Source: Salinirubellus salinus (GTDB lineage Archaea > Halobacteriota > Halobacteria > Halobacteriales > Haloarculaceae). From it: a DNA stretch of 64,000 nucleotides. This document shows, one piece after another, positions 45,040 to 55,600 of the stretch (positions are counted from its first letter, which is position 1; every line of letters begins with the position of its first letter). The stretch spans positions 1 to 64,000 of the forward strand of contig NZ_CP104004.1 of NCBI RefSeq assembly GCF_025231485.1, in the 5' to 3' direction. The position numbers and the translations under genes were made by a program. The notes under the pieces were generated by a model. That model saw nothing but the letters and a program-made list of their open reading frames with translations, had not been told where the DNA came from and searched no databases.

Positions 45040-48000
45040 TCAATCGGCGCTATACTGTTCCCGATTCGCGACGAAATCGTCGTACCAATTGGACAGTTCG
45101 GTCACAGTGGTTGCTTCTGCGACAGTGCCGTCGTCTCCAACCACGCTGATAGTGCCGTCTCTACCCCAGCCGCAGACAACCGGGCGGGACGACTGTCCTT
45201 TAGACTCGGTGAATTTCACCAGTCGCTCAGTCCCATCCGAGGTCGTCCTCCAAGTCTCGACAAGATGCCGCAATAACGGGTTTCCGGGCGCGAGATAGTG
45301 AAGCGATGGGAACTCATCCGCACATTCGTCCGAGAACGTCACTGCAACCTCCTCATCGTCCGGAGCAATCACGGAAGCCAGAGTCCCCTCTGTGTCCAAC
45401 TCTGGAATAGACTCTATGTCGCTGACTTCCAGTCGGTACGTACACTCTCCGAACTCGAAGCCGTCCCCGTATTCGGTGTCAGTCACATCTATCCCGAGCT
45501 CGTCGACGCTCGTGAATCGGATTCCAGCATCGACGAGAGCTTCGCTGCTGGTCAAGACCGACTCAAGGGATTGCACAGTGAACGGCGTATCTGCGTCGTA
45601 GTCGTCAGCACCGACATCGAGGATATCTGGATGGTTGAACGATTCCCAGGCATCGAGCTTCGCCTCGTCAATTACGTCTTGGGCGAGGGGTTCATCGATG
45701 TCGTCCAGCGATTCACCGACATCAACCCTGTCGCTCTCTTCCTGCTTCTCGATCCGGTCAGAGAACTCCTTATCAGCTCGCTCAACCGCATCTCGGCTTT
45801 CATCCCGCTCCGTCTCTAGCGTCGCGGAACGAATCTGGCTGCTGACTCCAGAGAGGATCGGCTGCATATCGCCAACAACGTTTTCGAAGAGACCAATCCG
45901 TGCGTCCAGTCGCTCGTAGATGTCCGTCTCGACCGTGTCCTCGTAGCTGTAATTGAGAATCGTCACCTCGTCGTACCGCTGTCCGATACGGTCGATTCGC
46001 CCGATACGCTGTTCGACACGCATCGGATTCCACGGGAGATCGTAGTTGATGAGAGCGCCACACTCCTGAAGGTTCAGCCCCTCACTGGCAGAGTCCGTAC
46101 AGACGAGAATATCGACTTGCCCATCGTCCGCTGCGAACTCGCGCTTCACCCGCTCTTTGCCGACGTGAGTCCACGACCCCGAGTCGCCATCGTACATCTC
46201 GCCGCCGCGGCCAGAGTAGGTCGCGACAGTCTCACCGTGGATAGACACGAGGCTCTGACGGATGAAGTCCATCGTGTCCGCATACTGCGTAAAGATGATC
46301 GCCCGGTTGTGCCCCTCGTGATCCAGTTCGTTGAGATCGTCGATGAGTTGGCCGATTTTGGGGTCCTGGTCTATCTCCGCCAGTTCGTCGACGAACGACT
46401 CCAGTTCCTCGATTTCCTGGTCTAAGAGATGGAGTCCCTCGTCAGTGACGTTGGGGATGATCTCAGCGAGATCAGCATCTTCCAAGTCGCCCTCCAGTTC
46501 TTCCAGCGCCTCCACATCCTCAAGATCGTACTCGGAGAGCGTCTCCATCACCACCTGACGAGAGCCGCCCGAATCCGCTTCCTGAGCACGCTGTTTCCCC
46601 CTAAGCACTGTCCGCTGTCCCCGGAGTTTCTTGAGGCGGTTCTGGAGACTCTGCGAAATCGCATAGACGCTGCTGGTGAGACGTTGACGGTACGTCGTCA
46701 TCACGAACCCAATCGCCCGGGATTCTGCCTCGTCAGACTGCTGGGCGAGCTTGTAGAACTTCCTCGTGTAATCGTCGATCCGGTCGTAAACGCGGCGCGT
46801 TTCGTCGGTCAGCTCAATCTTGTGCTGCTCTGGATTTCGGTCGGGGACAGTCGCATCAAGGAGTCCCACACGCTCGTACTTGCGGAGAGTGTCACGGGTA
46901 TTCCGATGGATGAGCGCATCGACAGGGGTCGACTCCCCGAGGACGTCCTGAACGACCTTCCAGCCTGATTCCGAGAGCTCGTCGAGCGCTGCAAGGCGTT
47001 CGTTCCGCGAGAACGTCAGCCACTCCTCATCCGCTTTCCACGCAGGGTACAGGAGGTACTTCAGCTTCTCGTCCTCTTTGGCGTCGAATGGGTCGACATC
47101 GTGCTCGTCCATCGCGGATTCGAACACGTCGATGTACCCATCGTAGTGTTCGCCGTAGTCACTGGCGAGGTCACATGCCCGAAGCACGCGTTGTTTGGCG
47201 ATAGACCGGGCCTGCTGGTCGTCACCCACGTCCAGTTCGGTGCCGACCGCGTCGAACACGAGGTCGGAGAGGCTCCGTTCACCAGGGAGCCGGTCTTGAT
47301 ACCGGCTTTCGGTGAGCGTCGCCTGTGCGGACCACGACTCGTCGTTGGAAGAGGTATCACTACCCACCTCCTTGTCCAGCGCTTTCGTGAGCGCACGGCG
47401 GGTTTCGAAGAACTCGACGAACTCGTCTTGATTGTCCCACTCCCCAGGGAGGTCGAGCAAGGACATCAGATCGTACAACTCGCCCGCATGCAACTGCATG
47501 GGTGTCGCGGTGAGGAGGTAGTACGCCTGCGTGTGGTCGCGGAGACGTTCCAGCATCGAGTAGAAGCTGCTCCCTTTGCGTCCGTTGTGGGCCTCGTCGA
47601 CGATGACTGCGTCCCACACACCCTCTCGGTTCGACGTCTGCCGGCCGCGACAACTCGCAGGCACCTCGTCGCGTGTTCGCGTCTGGCCGCCATCCTTGGG
47701 GGCGACCTGATCCCATCGATCACGTAGTCTCGCAGTATGCCAGGACATGATGACGATCGCGGGGCCGCTGTTCTCGTCGCCGTCCTGATGGTCGTGGAGG
47801 AACCGCCACATGGGGCTCTCCACCCAGGCCTGTTCTCGTTCTTGGCCCTGGAGGTCGAGTTCGGACGCTCCTGGCGGGGAGTGTTCGCGTCCGAACGCAT
47901 CGATGAAGGCGTACTCGTAGTTGCTTCCTCGCTCGTAGCGGTAGGTGTTCAGATTGAACTTCTCCCACATCTCCTCCTGCCACTGAACAGTGAGGCTTGC

Positions 48001-48969
48001 CGGGACGAGCAACAGTCCAGTCTCAAGCTCGTCAGTCAACCCGAGGCGAGAGAGTGTGAGCCCGGCTTCGATGGTCTTCCCGAGACCGACCTCGTCACAG
48101 AGCAGGAAGCTGTTCGGATAGGTGTTGACCAGCGTATCGGATACGACGCGCTGGTGCGGCCACGGTGTAATCGTGCTGCCTTCCTCGGCAAGTGCGAGTC
48201 CGCCCGGAGAGAGGTGCCCATCGGAGATGATGTTCGCCTTGTCGCGTTCCGTCGGCGGTGCTTCACCACGGGCGATTTGAATCGCTTCCTCGAGTTTCGT
48301 CTGCGAGTCCGGATCCTTCCAGTCGATGAGTTCCTTCTCGATGGCTTCCGGGAGGTCGTACACCTCGACGTAGGGGTGTTCGTTCTCCCAGAGTCGGTCG
48401 AAGGTATCGATGTCGCCGTCGACGTACGTCGACTGCTGGTCGACCCACGAACGGTGGACTTTGAACCGCTCGTAGTTGTTCTTCCACCCGCCGACGGTCT
48501 CGTTCACGCTCCCTTCGAACGAGAGCGCATTCCCATCATCGTCGTGAAAGATACCCATCTTCGGGTGGAAGATACGCCAAGAACCCTCGCGGGGAACGGC
48601 GACCTTGATGTGTAGACGACCTTCTCGGAGGAGTCGGGCGAGAAGTTGGAGCTGTGCGTCTAACTGCTCGTCCTCCAACTCTTCGAGCTCGTCGGTCAGT
48701 TCGTCGGTGAGTGCCTCGAAGATCGGGCGGTCGGTGGAGTAGAGTTCGGTACCGACGACGAGTCGCATCTCGCCGTCGTTCTCGAGGAGGGCGTCGATTC
48801 CTCGGGAGGCGACCGCGAGCGCGCTGCTAGAGAAGTACCCGGCGACGCGGTCGTAGCGAATGGATCGTTTGAGGGCAGGGACATAGAATTCATCGACTAG
48901 ATACATCCCGTCGGCAGTGGGCTTGCTCTCGTAGATTGAAGACCAAGATCGATCCGGGAATGTCGACAT
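45040..48969 (-). CDS. SNF2-family helicase with N-terminal PLD-like domain
   Basis: A 1309-residue protein. Residues ~20-200 form a PLD-like module: RYDRVAGYFSSSALAVASRG, then IFHPKMGIFHDDDGN with the His-x-Lys, and SFEGSVNETVGGW. The SF2/SNF2 core has CDEVGLGKTIEAG (Lys298), VIVDEAHNG (Asp458-His461), LLTATPMQ and, at the C-terminal RecA domain, CTDSASEGLNLQECGALINY and RVEQRIGRIDRIGQ. The C-terminal ~200 residues are acidic and unassigned. Helicases of this plan occur in DISARM-like and related defence loci. It is the last gene of the minus-strand array, 87 bases after the methyltransferase stop. Confidence 0.85.
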   Translation of the reverse strand: MSTFPDRSWSSIYESKPTADGMYLVDEFYVPALKRSIRYDRVAGYFSSSALAVASRGIDALLENDGEMRLVVGTELYSTDRPIFEALTDELTDELEELEDEQLDAQLQLLARLLREGRLHIKVAVPREGSWRIFHPKMGIFHDDDGNALSFEGSVNETVGGWKNNYERFKVHRSWVDQQSTYVDGDIDTFDRLWENEHPYVEVYDLPEAIEKELIDWKDPDSQTKLEEAIQIARGEAPPTERDKANIISDGHLSPGGLALAEEGSTITPWPHQRVVSDTLVNTYPNSFLLCDEVGLGKTIEAGLTLSRLGLTDELETGLLLVPASLTVQWQEEMWEKFNLNTYRYERGSNYEYAFIDAFGREHSPPGASELDLQGQEREQAWVESPMWRFLHDHQDGDENSGPAIVIMSWHTARLRDRWDQVAPKDGGQTRTRDEVPASCRGRQTSNREGVWDAVIVDEAHNGRKGSSFYSMLERLRDHTQAYYLLTATPMQLHAGELYDLMSLLDLPGEWDNQDEFVEFFETRRALTKALDKEVGSDTSSNDESWSAQATLTESRYQDRLPGERSLSDLVFDAVGTELDVGDDQQARSIAKQRVLRACDLASDYGEHYDGYIDVFESAMDEHDVDPFDAKEDEKLKYLLYPAWKADEEWLTFSRNERLAALDELSESGWKVVQDVLGESTPVDALIHRNTRDTLRKYERVGLLDATVPDRNPEQHKIELTDETRRVYDRIDDYTRKFYKLAQQSDEAESRAIGFVMTTYRQRLTSSVYAISQSLQNRLKKLRGQRTVLRGKQRAQEADSGGSRQVVMETLSEYDLEDVEALEELEGDLEDADLAEIIPNVTDEGLHLLDQEIEELESFVDELAEIDQDPKIGQLIDDLNELDHEGHNRAIIFTQYADTMDFIRQSLVSIHGETVATYSGRGGEMYDGDSGSWTHVGKERVKREFAADDGQVDILVCTDSASEGLNLQECGALINYDLPWNPMRVEQRIGRIDRIGQRYDEVTILNYSYEDTVETDIYERLDARIGLFENVVGDMQPILSGVSSQIRSATLETERDESRDAVERADKEFSDRIEKQEESDRVDVGESLDDIDEPLAQDVIDEAKLDAWESFNHPDILDVGADDYDADTPFTVQSLESVLTSSEALVDAGIRFTSVDELGIDVTDTEYGDGFEFGECTYRLEVSDIESIPELDTEGTLASVIAPDDEEVAVTFSDECADEFPSLHYLAPGNPLLRHLVETWRTTSDGTERLVKFTESKGQSSRPVVCGWGRDGTISVVGDDGTVAEATTVTELSNWYDDFVANREQYSAD

Positions 48970-49056
48970 TATGAGGACGTGACTCTGAGTTCACAGCATT
49001 CCCACTTATATTGTGTGACGGGATACTGGATATCCGAGTCAGGGTAAAGAAGGGAG

Positions 49057-51957
49057 TCAGGGAACTGCTGACTCAGTAGTCGTCGATGCCTGTCTGCTGG
49101 GTCTGCTGGTTGTCTTCAGCGAAGACGTTCGGGCTGAAGTCAGGTCGAGGACGTCTCGGGTTCGTCCGACTGCGAGGTCGCGGGCGAGTTCCCAGTCCTC
49201 GTGGTCGTGAGGGAGAACTTGAAGCAGAGCCTGAAGCGTCGCTTTGAACGTCGAATCGGAGTCGAAGTTCCGTTCACGAAGCCAGTCGCAGCAGGCGCTC
49301 TCTCCCTTCACGTCGTAGATGTGCATCGCAGCGTGAACCTTGTCCAGAGCAAGCCCAAACGAGAGGTCGTCAGGGTTCACCGGGATACGGCTGGATCGGT
49401 TCTCTGGTTTTTCATTCGCGTTCTGGACACGATCTGCGTGCCCCCGGAGTCTCATATCGCCCCTGCTTTTGCGCCAAGTCTTCGTGCTGCGCTTGATGTC
49501 ATCGACGTCGACACCGATACCGTACCCGAGCTGAAGCCCCTCATCGTAGGAGAATGTATCCGATTCGTGAACGAGCCAGCAGAGGATGTACCACTCCGTG
49601 ATATCGTCAAGATCGCCGATTCCTTCTGCTTCGAGATACTCGTCGACCAGGACCTGAGTAACCGCTTCGCGCGCCTCCTCAAGTGCACGCCGTGGAGGTA
49701 CTTCGTTGTCTTCGTCGTCGACAACAGGATATGCGTCAGCGAAGACGCGGAGGGTTGGACCGAACGCGCTGATAATCACGTCAGTCTTGGTGAGACTTAG
49801 GCCCGAGTCAATGAGATCGCGTGCAGCGTTCTTCGCGGCCGCTCGTGTGTCTGATTTCACGTCGTTCCAGAGCGTCGGAACTGCATTCTCTGGATCGCGC
49901 TCCTGGTGCGGCTTGCGCCCCGTTAGCAGGAGAGTGCTATCTGCCGATGCACTCTCGCGCATCCCTGCTCGTTGAGGCATTTCGCTCGTGATAGGGTGCG
50001 TTGACGTGATAGTGAACCCAGAGTTGATGAGCGACATCGTCAGCGTGTCCCAGGCATCAGTTTCCTTGTGAGTGAACATCACCGTCATTACGCCGCCCGG
50101 TTCAAGGACCCGATAGAGTTCAGAGAAAATCTCGCTCATTTTTCGCTCGTAGGAGTCATTAGCGAGGTCTCGTTTTGAAGAACCATTTCCAGCGACGCCA
50201 TCGAAGCGGTCCGGATTCGCTACAGCTTCGTTCTCTTTATCAGTGAGACTCTCTCGGAAGATGTCCGGGAAGACATCATCAAGCAGTTCGCGCATCCATA
50301 CGTAGAACACGTCCGAAAGTTCGGCGTACATGATACTGCTGTAGTACGGTGGATCTACAACGACCGCACTAACACTATCTTCAGCTTGGTTCAGATTTGC
50401 AGCATCACCGACTGAAACATTAGCTGGGTCTGAGCCTTCGGGGAGATAGCCCACAAGTTCACCATACGACTGATATATTTTGTCGACGTACGAGACGAAG
50501 TCGACACCACCGACCGAAATATTATTATCTGTAAATACCCGCTTGAAGGCGAGGTTTTTGCCTTTGAACATACGGCTGGGATATCCTTTGCTCGTGTCCC
50601 AGTCTGCCAAACGACTATTCCGGTCGATCAATTTGCTGAACGAGAGGGTCAGCAGTGTAAGGATGGCCTCCGCAGTCTTTTGATTATGTTCTTCCTCAAT
50701 CTGCGGCTGGAAGTGATTTATAGCGTCAACATATTCGTAATTACATACCAACTGTCGTGGAGAGAACAACTCGCGCCATTGATTGATACCGAAATTACGA
50801 GGCTCTGCTGTTTTGTTCCCTTCCGGAATTGGTGTCGATAAGAATGTCGAGAGCTCGAAATCAGATTGGATACGATCTCGGGCGGCGTCTAATGCTTCCA
50901 CATCAGCTTCATTTGGTGACCGGAACCCATGGTGGCCGTCACTTTTCAGATATCGGACGCAATATACATCGTAGTCAAATTCGCCTTCGTTAAATCGTTC
51001 TCTTACCTCATCATCCTCAGTTACAACCCCACACCTCAGGCATTCTGCATCGCCTCCTCTGGAGACCGGGCCATTATCAGCATCAAACCCACGGAGATCC
51101 TCTTCATCTGGATTGACGATGACTTCGTACTCTACCGTTCCGTCATCTAATATCTCGGGCCGAACGACTACCCGTATCCCATCGCTTCTGGTTCGAATCC
51201 ACCACTTGGTCACCAGTGGAATTTCCGCTCCACACGAACGGCATTGGACGTGGTACGTGCAAACGTAGTTATCGGGCGTGTGGCTTTCTCGGGTGCTGGG
51301 GAAGTATTCCTGAATTCGAGGCTTCGCCCTGTCGTCGACTTTCTTTGCCCAGCGTTTCACCTCGCTCTCGATATCACCTACTGCTGGAGCATATTCCAGC
51401 ATGACTTTCAGAATCAGAGACGGTACTGGGTTGAGCTCGTTTGCATGGGTCGGAAGTCCATATCGAAGAGACTCATACGGAATCACACCGCCCCCAGCGG
51501 TTGGATCTAATACCGACGGAAGCTCACCATCCCAGTGTTCACGGAGCGCCTCGTGAATCTCTGCTCTCTCTGAATCGGTAGGAGACTGGGTGAAGGGACG
51601 GGGATACCCGTAGTGACTTTCTAAGTTCCCACTTCGTTGGTCTTCGGTCGCCTTCTTTCGTTCTACGTATTCGTTTAGACTGCCCTCGACCTCCCGGTTG
51701 GGCCCAATTTGCATCCAGCGAAGCAGGTCGTCAGAATCGATGCCTTGGGGCAGCACCGAAGCAAGAATAGCGAGCCGCGATGCCGGCGTCGGTCGTCGTG
51801 CGAACCAAGGGTGGAGATACCTATGGGGAGGGAGATACTGTGGGTTTGCTTCACGCAGGTTCTCAATGCCGACCGTTTTCAACGGGAGTTTCCCCTCGAT
51901 GGCGAGAGGCTTCAGAGACGAATCCTCCTCCGAGTCGTGAATTGGATTTTCACTCAT
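49057..51957 (-). CDS. DUF1156-type DNA methyltransferase
   Basis: A 966-residue protein. The N-terminal DUF1156 signature includes YLPPHRYLHPWFARRPTPAS. The SAM-binding motif is VLDPTAGGGVIP (from Asp151) and the catalytic motif is DPPYYSSIMYAELSD (Asp535), the amino-methyltransferase type (N6-adenine or N4-cytosine). A zinc-binding insert has CRSCGAEIP and ECLRCGVV. The last ~25 residues, Ser/Thr-rich, look wrong: one frame over, the same bases read DFSPNVFAEDNQQTQQTGID and stop at 49073, so one indel near 49143 probably changed the C-terminus. It presumably marks self DNA for the associated DUF499/helicase array. Confidence 0.85.
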   Translation of the reverse strand: MSENPIHDSEEDSSLKPLAIEGKLPLKTVGIENLREANPQYLPPHRYLHPWFARRPTPASRLAILASVLPQGIDSDDLLRWMQIGPNREVEGSLNEYVERKKATEDQRSGNLESHYGYPRPFTQSPTDSERAEIHEALREHWDGELPSVLDPTAGGGVIPYESLRYGLPTHANELNPVPSLILKVMLEYAPAVGDIESEVKRWAKKVDDRAKPRIQEYFPSTRESHTPDNYVCTYHVQCRSCGAEIPLVTKWWIRTRSDGIRVVVRPEILDDGTVEYEVIVNPDEEDLRGFDADNGPVSRGGDAECLRCGVVTEDDEVRERFNEGEFDYDVYCVRYLKSDGHHGFRSPNEADVEALDAARDRIQSDFELSTFLSTPIPEGNKTAEPRNFGINQWRELFSPRQLVCNYEYVDAINHFQPQIEEEHNQKTAEAILTLLTLSFSKLIDRNSRLADWDTSKGYPSRMFKGKNLAFKRVFTDNNISVGGVDFVSYVDKIYQSYGELVGYLPEGSDPANVSVGDAANLNQAEDSVSAVVVDPPYYSSIMYAELSDVFYVWMRELLDDVFPDIFRESLTDKENEAVANPDRFDGVAGNGSSKRDLANDSYERKMSEIFSELYRVLEPGGVMTVMFTHKETDAWDTLTMSLINSGFTITSTHPITSEMPQRAGMRESASADSTLLLTGRKPHQERDPENAVPTLWNDVKSDTRAAAKNAARDLIDSGLSLTKTDVIISAFGPTLRVFADAYPVVDDEDNEVPPRRALEEAREAVTQVLVDEYLEAEGIGDLDDITEWYILCWLVHESDTFSYDEGLQLGYGIGVDVDDIKRSTKTWRKSRGDMRLRGHADRVQNANEKPENRSSRIPVNPDDLSFGLALDKVHAAMHIYDVKGESACCDWLRERNFDSDSTFKATLQALLQVLPHDHEDWELARDLAVGRTRDVLDLTSARTSSLKTTSRPSRQASTTTESAVP

Positions 51958-51959
51958 GG

Positions 51960-52601
51960 TTAGATATGATCAGTCAGTAGCGTTCGTAGTGCTTTTTCGC
52001 CGTTCGGTGAAGACGGGGAACGACACTTTGCGTGCCAGTAGTAGCACTCTTCGTCGCTCATTCGCGCGATACCACGACAGAACGCCCGCATCCGGTCAAC
52101 CCGCTGAATGGGCTTTACACCAAGGAAGCCCAGAGCCAATCGAACGCCGACGGTCTCCGGGAGGAACACCTCGGCAGCACCGCCAGCGGTGAGTACAGAC
52201 TCATCTCGGTCTGCCCCACGGAGCGTCTCCCGTACCAGCGGGAGGATAGAGCGGAGCCGACTCTCAGACAGCCGCGTGACTTTCATCGCCGTCCAGTCGT
52301 CCCACTCCCATCTGTCGACCTCTGGATCCGCTGACTCTCCGAACACCGATTCGAACGCTTCCGTCACGAGGCCCCGATTGGGGTTACCACGCTGGAGACG
52401 GTCACGACGAGCGGACGCCTGCGCCTCGGGCAGTAGTTCGTACAGTGTCAGCGATGCACCCTCGGCGTCGTCACGACGGACGAGCGCGAAGGTTGGGCGG
52501 CCCCCGTAGACGCTACTGCCGAACTGGCCTGCTCCGATCGTCTCATCTTCGGGGCCGAGCGTTGGTGGCGCGTCTGCGTCGGGGGTAGGGTGGGACGTCA
52601 T
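51960..52601 (-). CDS. small protein of the DUF499/DUF1156 array
   Basis: A 213-residue protein. A beta-rich N-terminal part (GGRPTFALVRRDDAEGASLT, LYELLPEAQASARR) is followed by a helical half with VTEAFESVFGE and ALGFLGVKPIQRVDRMRAF and a C-terminal ECYYWHAKC that might bind a metal. Its start overlaps the DUF499 stop and its stop is two bases before the methyltransferase start, so it belongs to the system. I recall no characterised homologue and give no function; a specificity or adaptor subunit is possible. Confidence 0.7.
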   Translation of the reverse strand: MTSHPTPDADAPPTLGPEDETIGAGQFGSSVYGGRPTFALVRRDDAEGASLTLYELLPEAQASARRDRLQRGNPNRGLVTEAFESVFGESADPEVDRWEWDDWTAMKVTRLSESRLRSILPLVRETLRGADRDESVLTAGGAAEVFLPETVGVRLALGFLGVKPIQRVDRMRAFCRGIARMSDEECYYWHAKCRSPSSPNGEKALRTLLTDHI

Positions 52602-55600
52602 TGCTGAACCTCTGCGGGTACTTCGACCGGTCCTCGGCCTTGAACCTTCACGTCGATGTTCGTCGAGCCGAGCTCGTCCTGGAGCTCCGCGAGTACGTCG
52701 TCTTCCGCGTCCGTGATTGGCTCGGGGTCGTTCAGATCGACGCGGAACTTTAGTTCGACGAGCGACGCGCCGTCGAACGGGTCTGGCTGGTTCGTTACAC
52801 GGGAGAACTCGTCGATACCGCCGGTGAAGTCAGCCTGGTACGACGCCCCGGCCGACGACTCCGTCTTGTACCGCATCCGTACCGAGACGTTGTCTGCCCG
52901 GTCCTTGAACGCTTGGCGTTGGGCGATGAACGAGCCCTTCGACAGCTGATCGTCGCCACCAAGCTCGATAGTGACGCGATCAATGCCAGGAGTGCCGCCC
53001 GAGGAGGCTTTTCCGAGAGCGTGCGTCCGAACCTCGTTGAAGGCTCGGGAGGTCGCCATCAGACTCGTCGACCGCTCCCAGTCGTTCGGCCCGTCACACC
53101 GCGAACAGAGTCCATCAGGCCCCAGCTGGTCGACTTCCCGCCCGCATTGGTGACAAGTCAGCTTCTCGGGCTCGTGTTGAGGGCAGTACTGCTGGTCGAC
53201 ACCGATCTCGTTAGTACATCCTTCCTCTGCGCACGTATCCTTCGTCGTCTCTGGCGGTCGGATGACATCGTGGTGGACGTCGAGGAGCGCGTTGACATCG
53301 GTGTAGACGACGTACTCGTCGCCGATCTTGACGTCCGAATCACGAATGCTCGTGCGGACGTCCGGCGACCCGGAGAGCGGATTTGCCTTCCGCCAGTTCT
53401 CCGGACGGTCGTCCTCGTCACCGTCCCAGTAGGCGAGACCGTTCTCGCCAGCGGTGCTGTCCCAGTACGTGTACCCCGCGTCGTCGACCATCTTCGCCAC
53501 CGTCTTTCGAAGCGGCTTGGTGTTGAGGAGGTACGGGAGCCCGGGCTTCTTCGCGAACTGCGTGACCAACTGTTCGGTGGTCATGCTGTCCTGGGTCTGC
53601 TGCCAGAGCTTCTGTTTGAAGAACGCGACCCCTTTCGGACCCGCGTCAGCGCGAATTAACCGGTCTTCGAGCGTCTCTTCGACGGCGTTGACGAGCGTCG
53701 TGCCACCGTTCGCTTCAGTGGCGTTGATCGCCAGATGCGTCAGGCCGTCTCGGTCGACGTAGTACAGGTGACGGTACACACCCCGGACGAGTTCACCCAA
53801 GAGTCCGTGCGTCTGATCACGGCGCTCACGGAGCTCCTCGATCTGCTCGTTGGAGAGGTCGGCCGTCTGCTGGGAGTCGTCGAGGAGAGCCTCGATGGCT
53901 TCCAGCTGACGCGCCTCGTCGATCGCACCTTGGATACGTTCCTTGTCAGGGGCGAGGAAGAGGACGTAGTTCTTGTAGACTCGGCTCTGGGTCTCGCCAC
54001 CGTGCTTCGAGGCGGATTTCTGGTACAGCGTCTGAATCTTCTCCGGAATTTCACTCCCACCGTCGGAGACAGGGGCGGTGTCCATATGCATCACCGCGAG
54101 CTGGGGCTTGGAGACCTTGTCCGGAAGGTCAGCTGGTGACTCGGGGAAGACGACGGTCTTGAAGCCGCCAGTCCCAATCTCTGTTTTCTCTAGCCGGGAT
54201 TCGAACCGATTGCGCGCCTGCGCGTCGGGCGTGTTGTCCACCCGCTGGTCGATGATACGGATGAGGTTTGGATCAGACTTGAACCGGACGCGCTCCTCGT
54301 CGTAGAGGTAGTAACACGCGACGTTCATGTCGCCGCCAGACAGCGCCTCCAACGCCGAGTCGTAGTTGTCGAAACGGATGTCGGGGTGGCCGAGTGCGGC
54401 GTTCATCTCCGCACGCGTGAGTCCGGTTGCTTGCTCCCCGTAGGCCAGGCTATGCCAGAGGACTGTTGTCGTCAGATGGCCGCCCAGCGGTGGAATCCCT
54501 TTCTCTGTCCACTTGCGGTCTTCGAGCTGGGCATGGGCCGTGTTGTCTTCGCTGTAGATGTCAGCCGAGACAGCCGCACTTAGGTCGACGAATTCGAACA
54601 GCGTCTCACGAAGCGTCGAGTCGATACTCCCGTCGGGAGCGTTGTCAGCGGGCGTGAGGTCGTACAGTCGAATCCAGTGGCGGTCGTAGTGATCGGGCTG
54701 GTGGTTCCAGAGGTAGTAGACCGCCCGTGCGAGGAGCTTCAGTGCGCCTCGGGTTCGCTGGAACTTCGGAATCGTGTCGATCTTCTCCGTGAGCGTATCG
54801 ATGATCGTCGGGTGGAACGGGTATTCGCGTTCCAGCCGGTCGACGAAGCTGGCGTCCGTCGCCTCCTGCGGGAACTGTCGGTCACTCCCCGCGTAGTACT
54901 GGAAGTACGATTCGGCGAGCGTCTCTGCCTGGTCCCGTTCGATTTCCTCGAAGAGTCGGTGCTGGAGAACCTGGCCAACTTCGTTTTCGGAGGTCGGCGT
55001 GACGGTCTTGTGCTGTCGACGGCCGATCTGGTTCAGTTCGTCGATGAGCGTCCGAACTTCCTCTGCCTCTTCTTCGAAGGCAGTGTCCGCAATACTGTAT
55101 ACGACCGTGACCTCGTCGACCTCTGACGCGGTTTCGAGGAGTGAGAGAACGAAGCTCAGGGTCTGGCTGGCTAGCGTCGCGTTCCCGACTTCGACCGCGG
55201 ACGCCGCCTCGAGGTAGGCTGCGATCTCGTCGATGAGGATGAGGGCAGGACCATCACCAAGCTCGAACAGCCCTTTTAGGGTGTTCCCGCCAGGTGCGTT
55301 CCGATCCTGATCATATTCTTTGATATACTCGTAGCCATCGAGGCCATACAGCTGGTAGGCGATTTCTCCCCACATCGTCCGCGTGTTCGGAGCGTTCGGG
55401 TCTGACCGGTCGCTCCGGGCGTTTCGGGCGTCGACGTGTCCCCCCACGAAGACAGACGTGTCGACGTTGAGCCCCTGATCTACCGCATCCAGATAGGCAG
55501 CACCGAGGTCTTCCTCACCCTCGACGAGATGGCGGTTCAGATCGTCGATATCTGTCGGATTATTCGCGAGGTGGTACGAGGCGATGAGGTCGTGCGTCTT

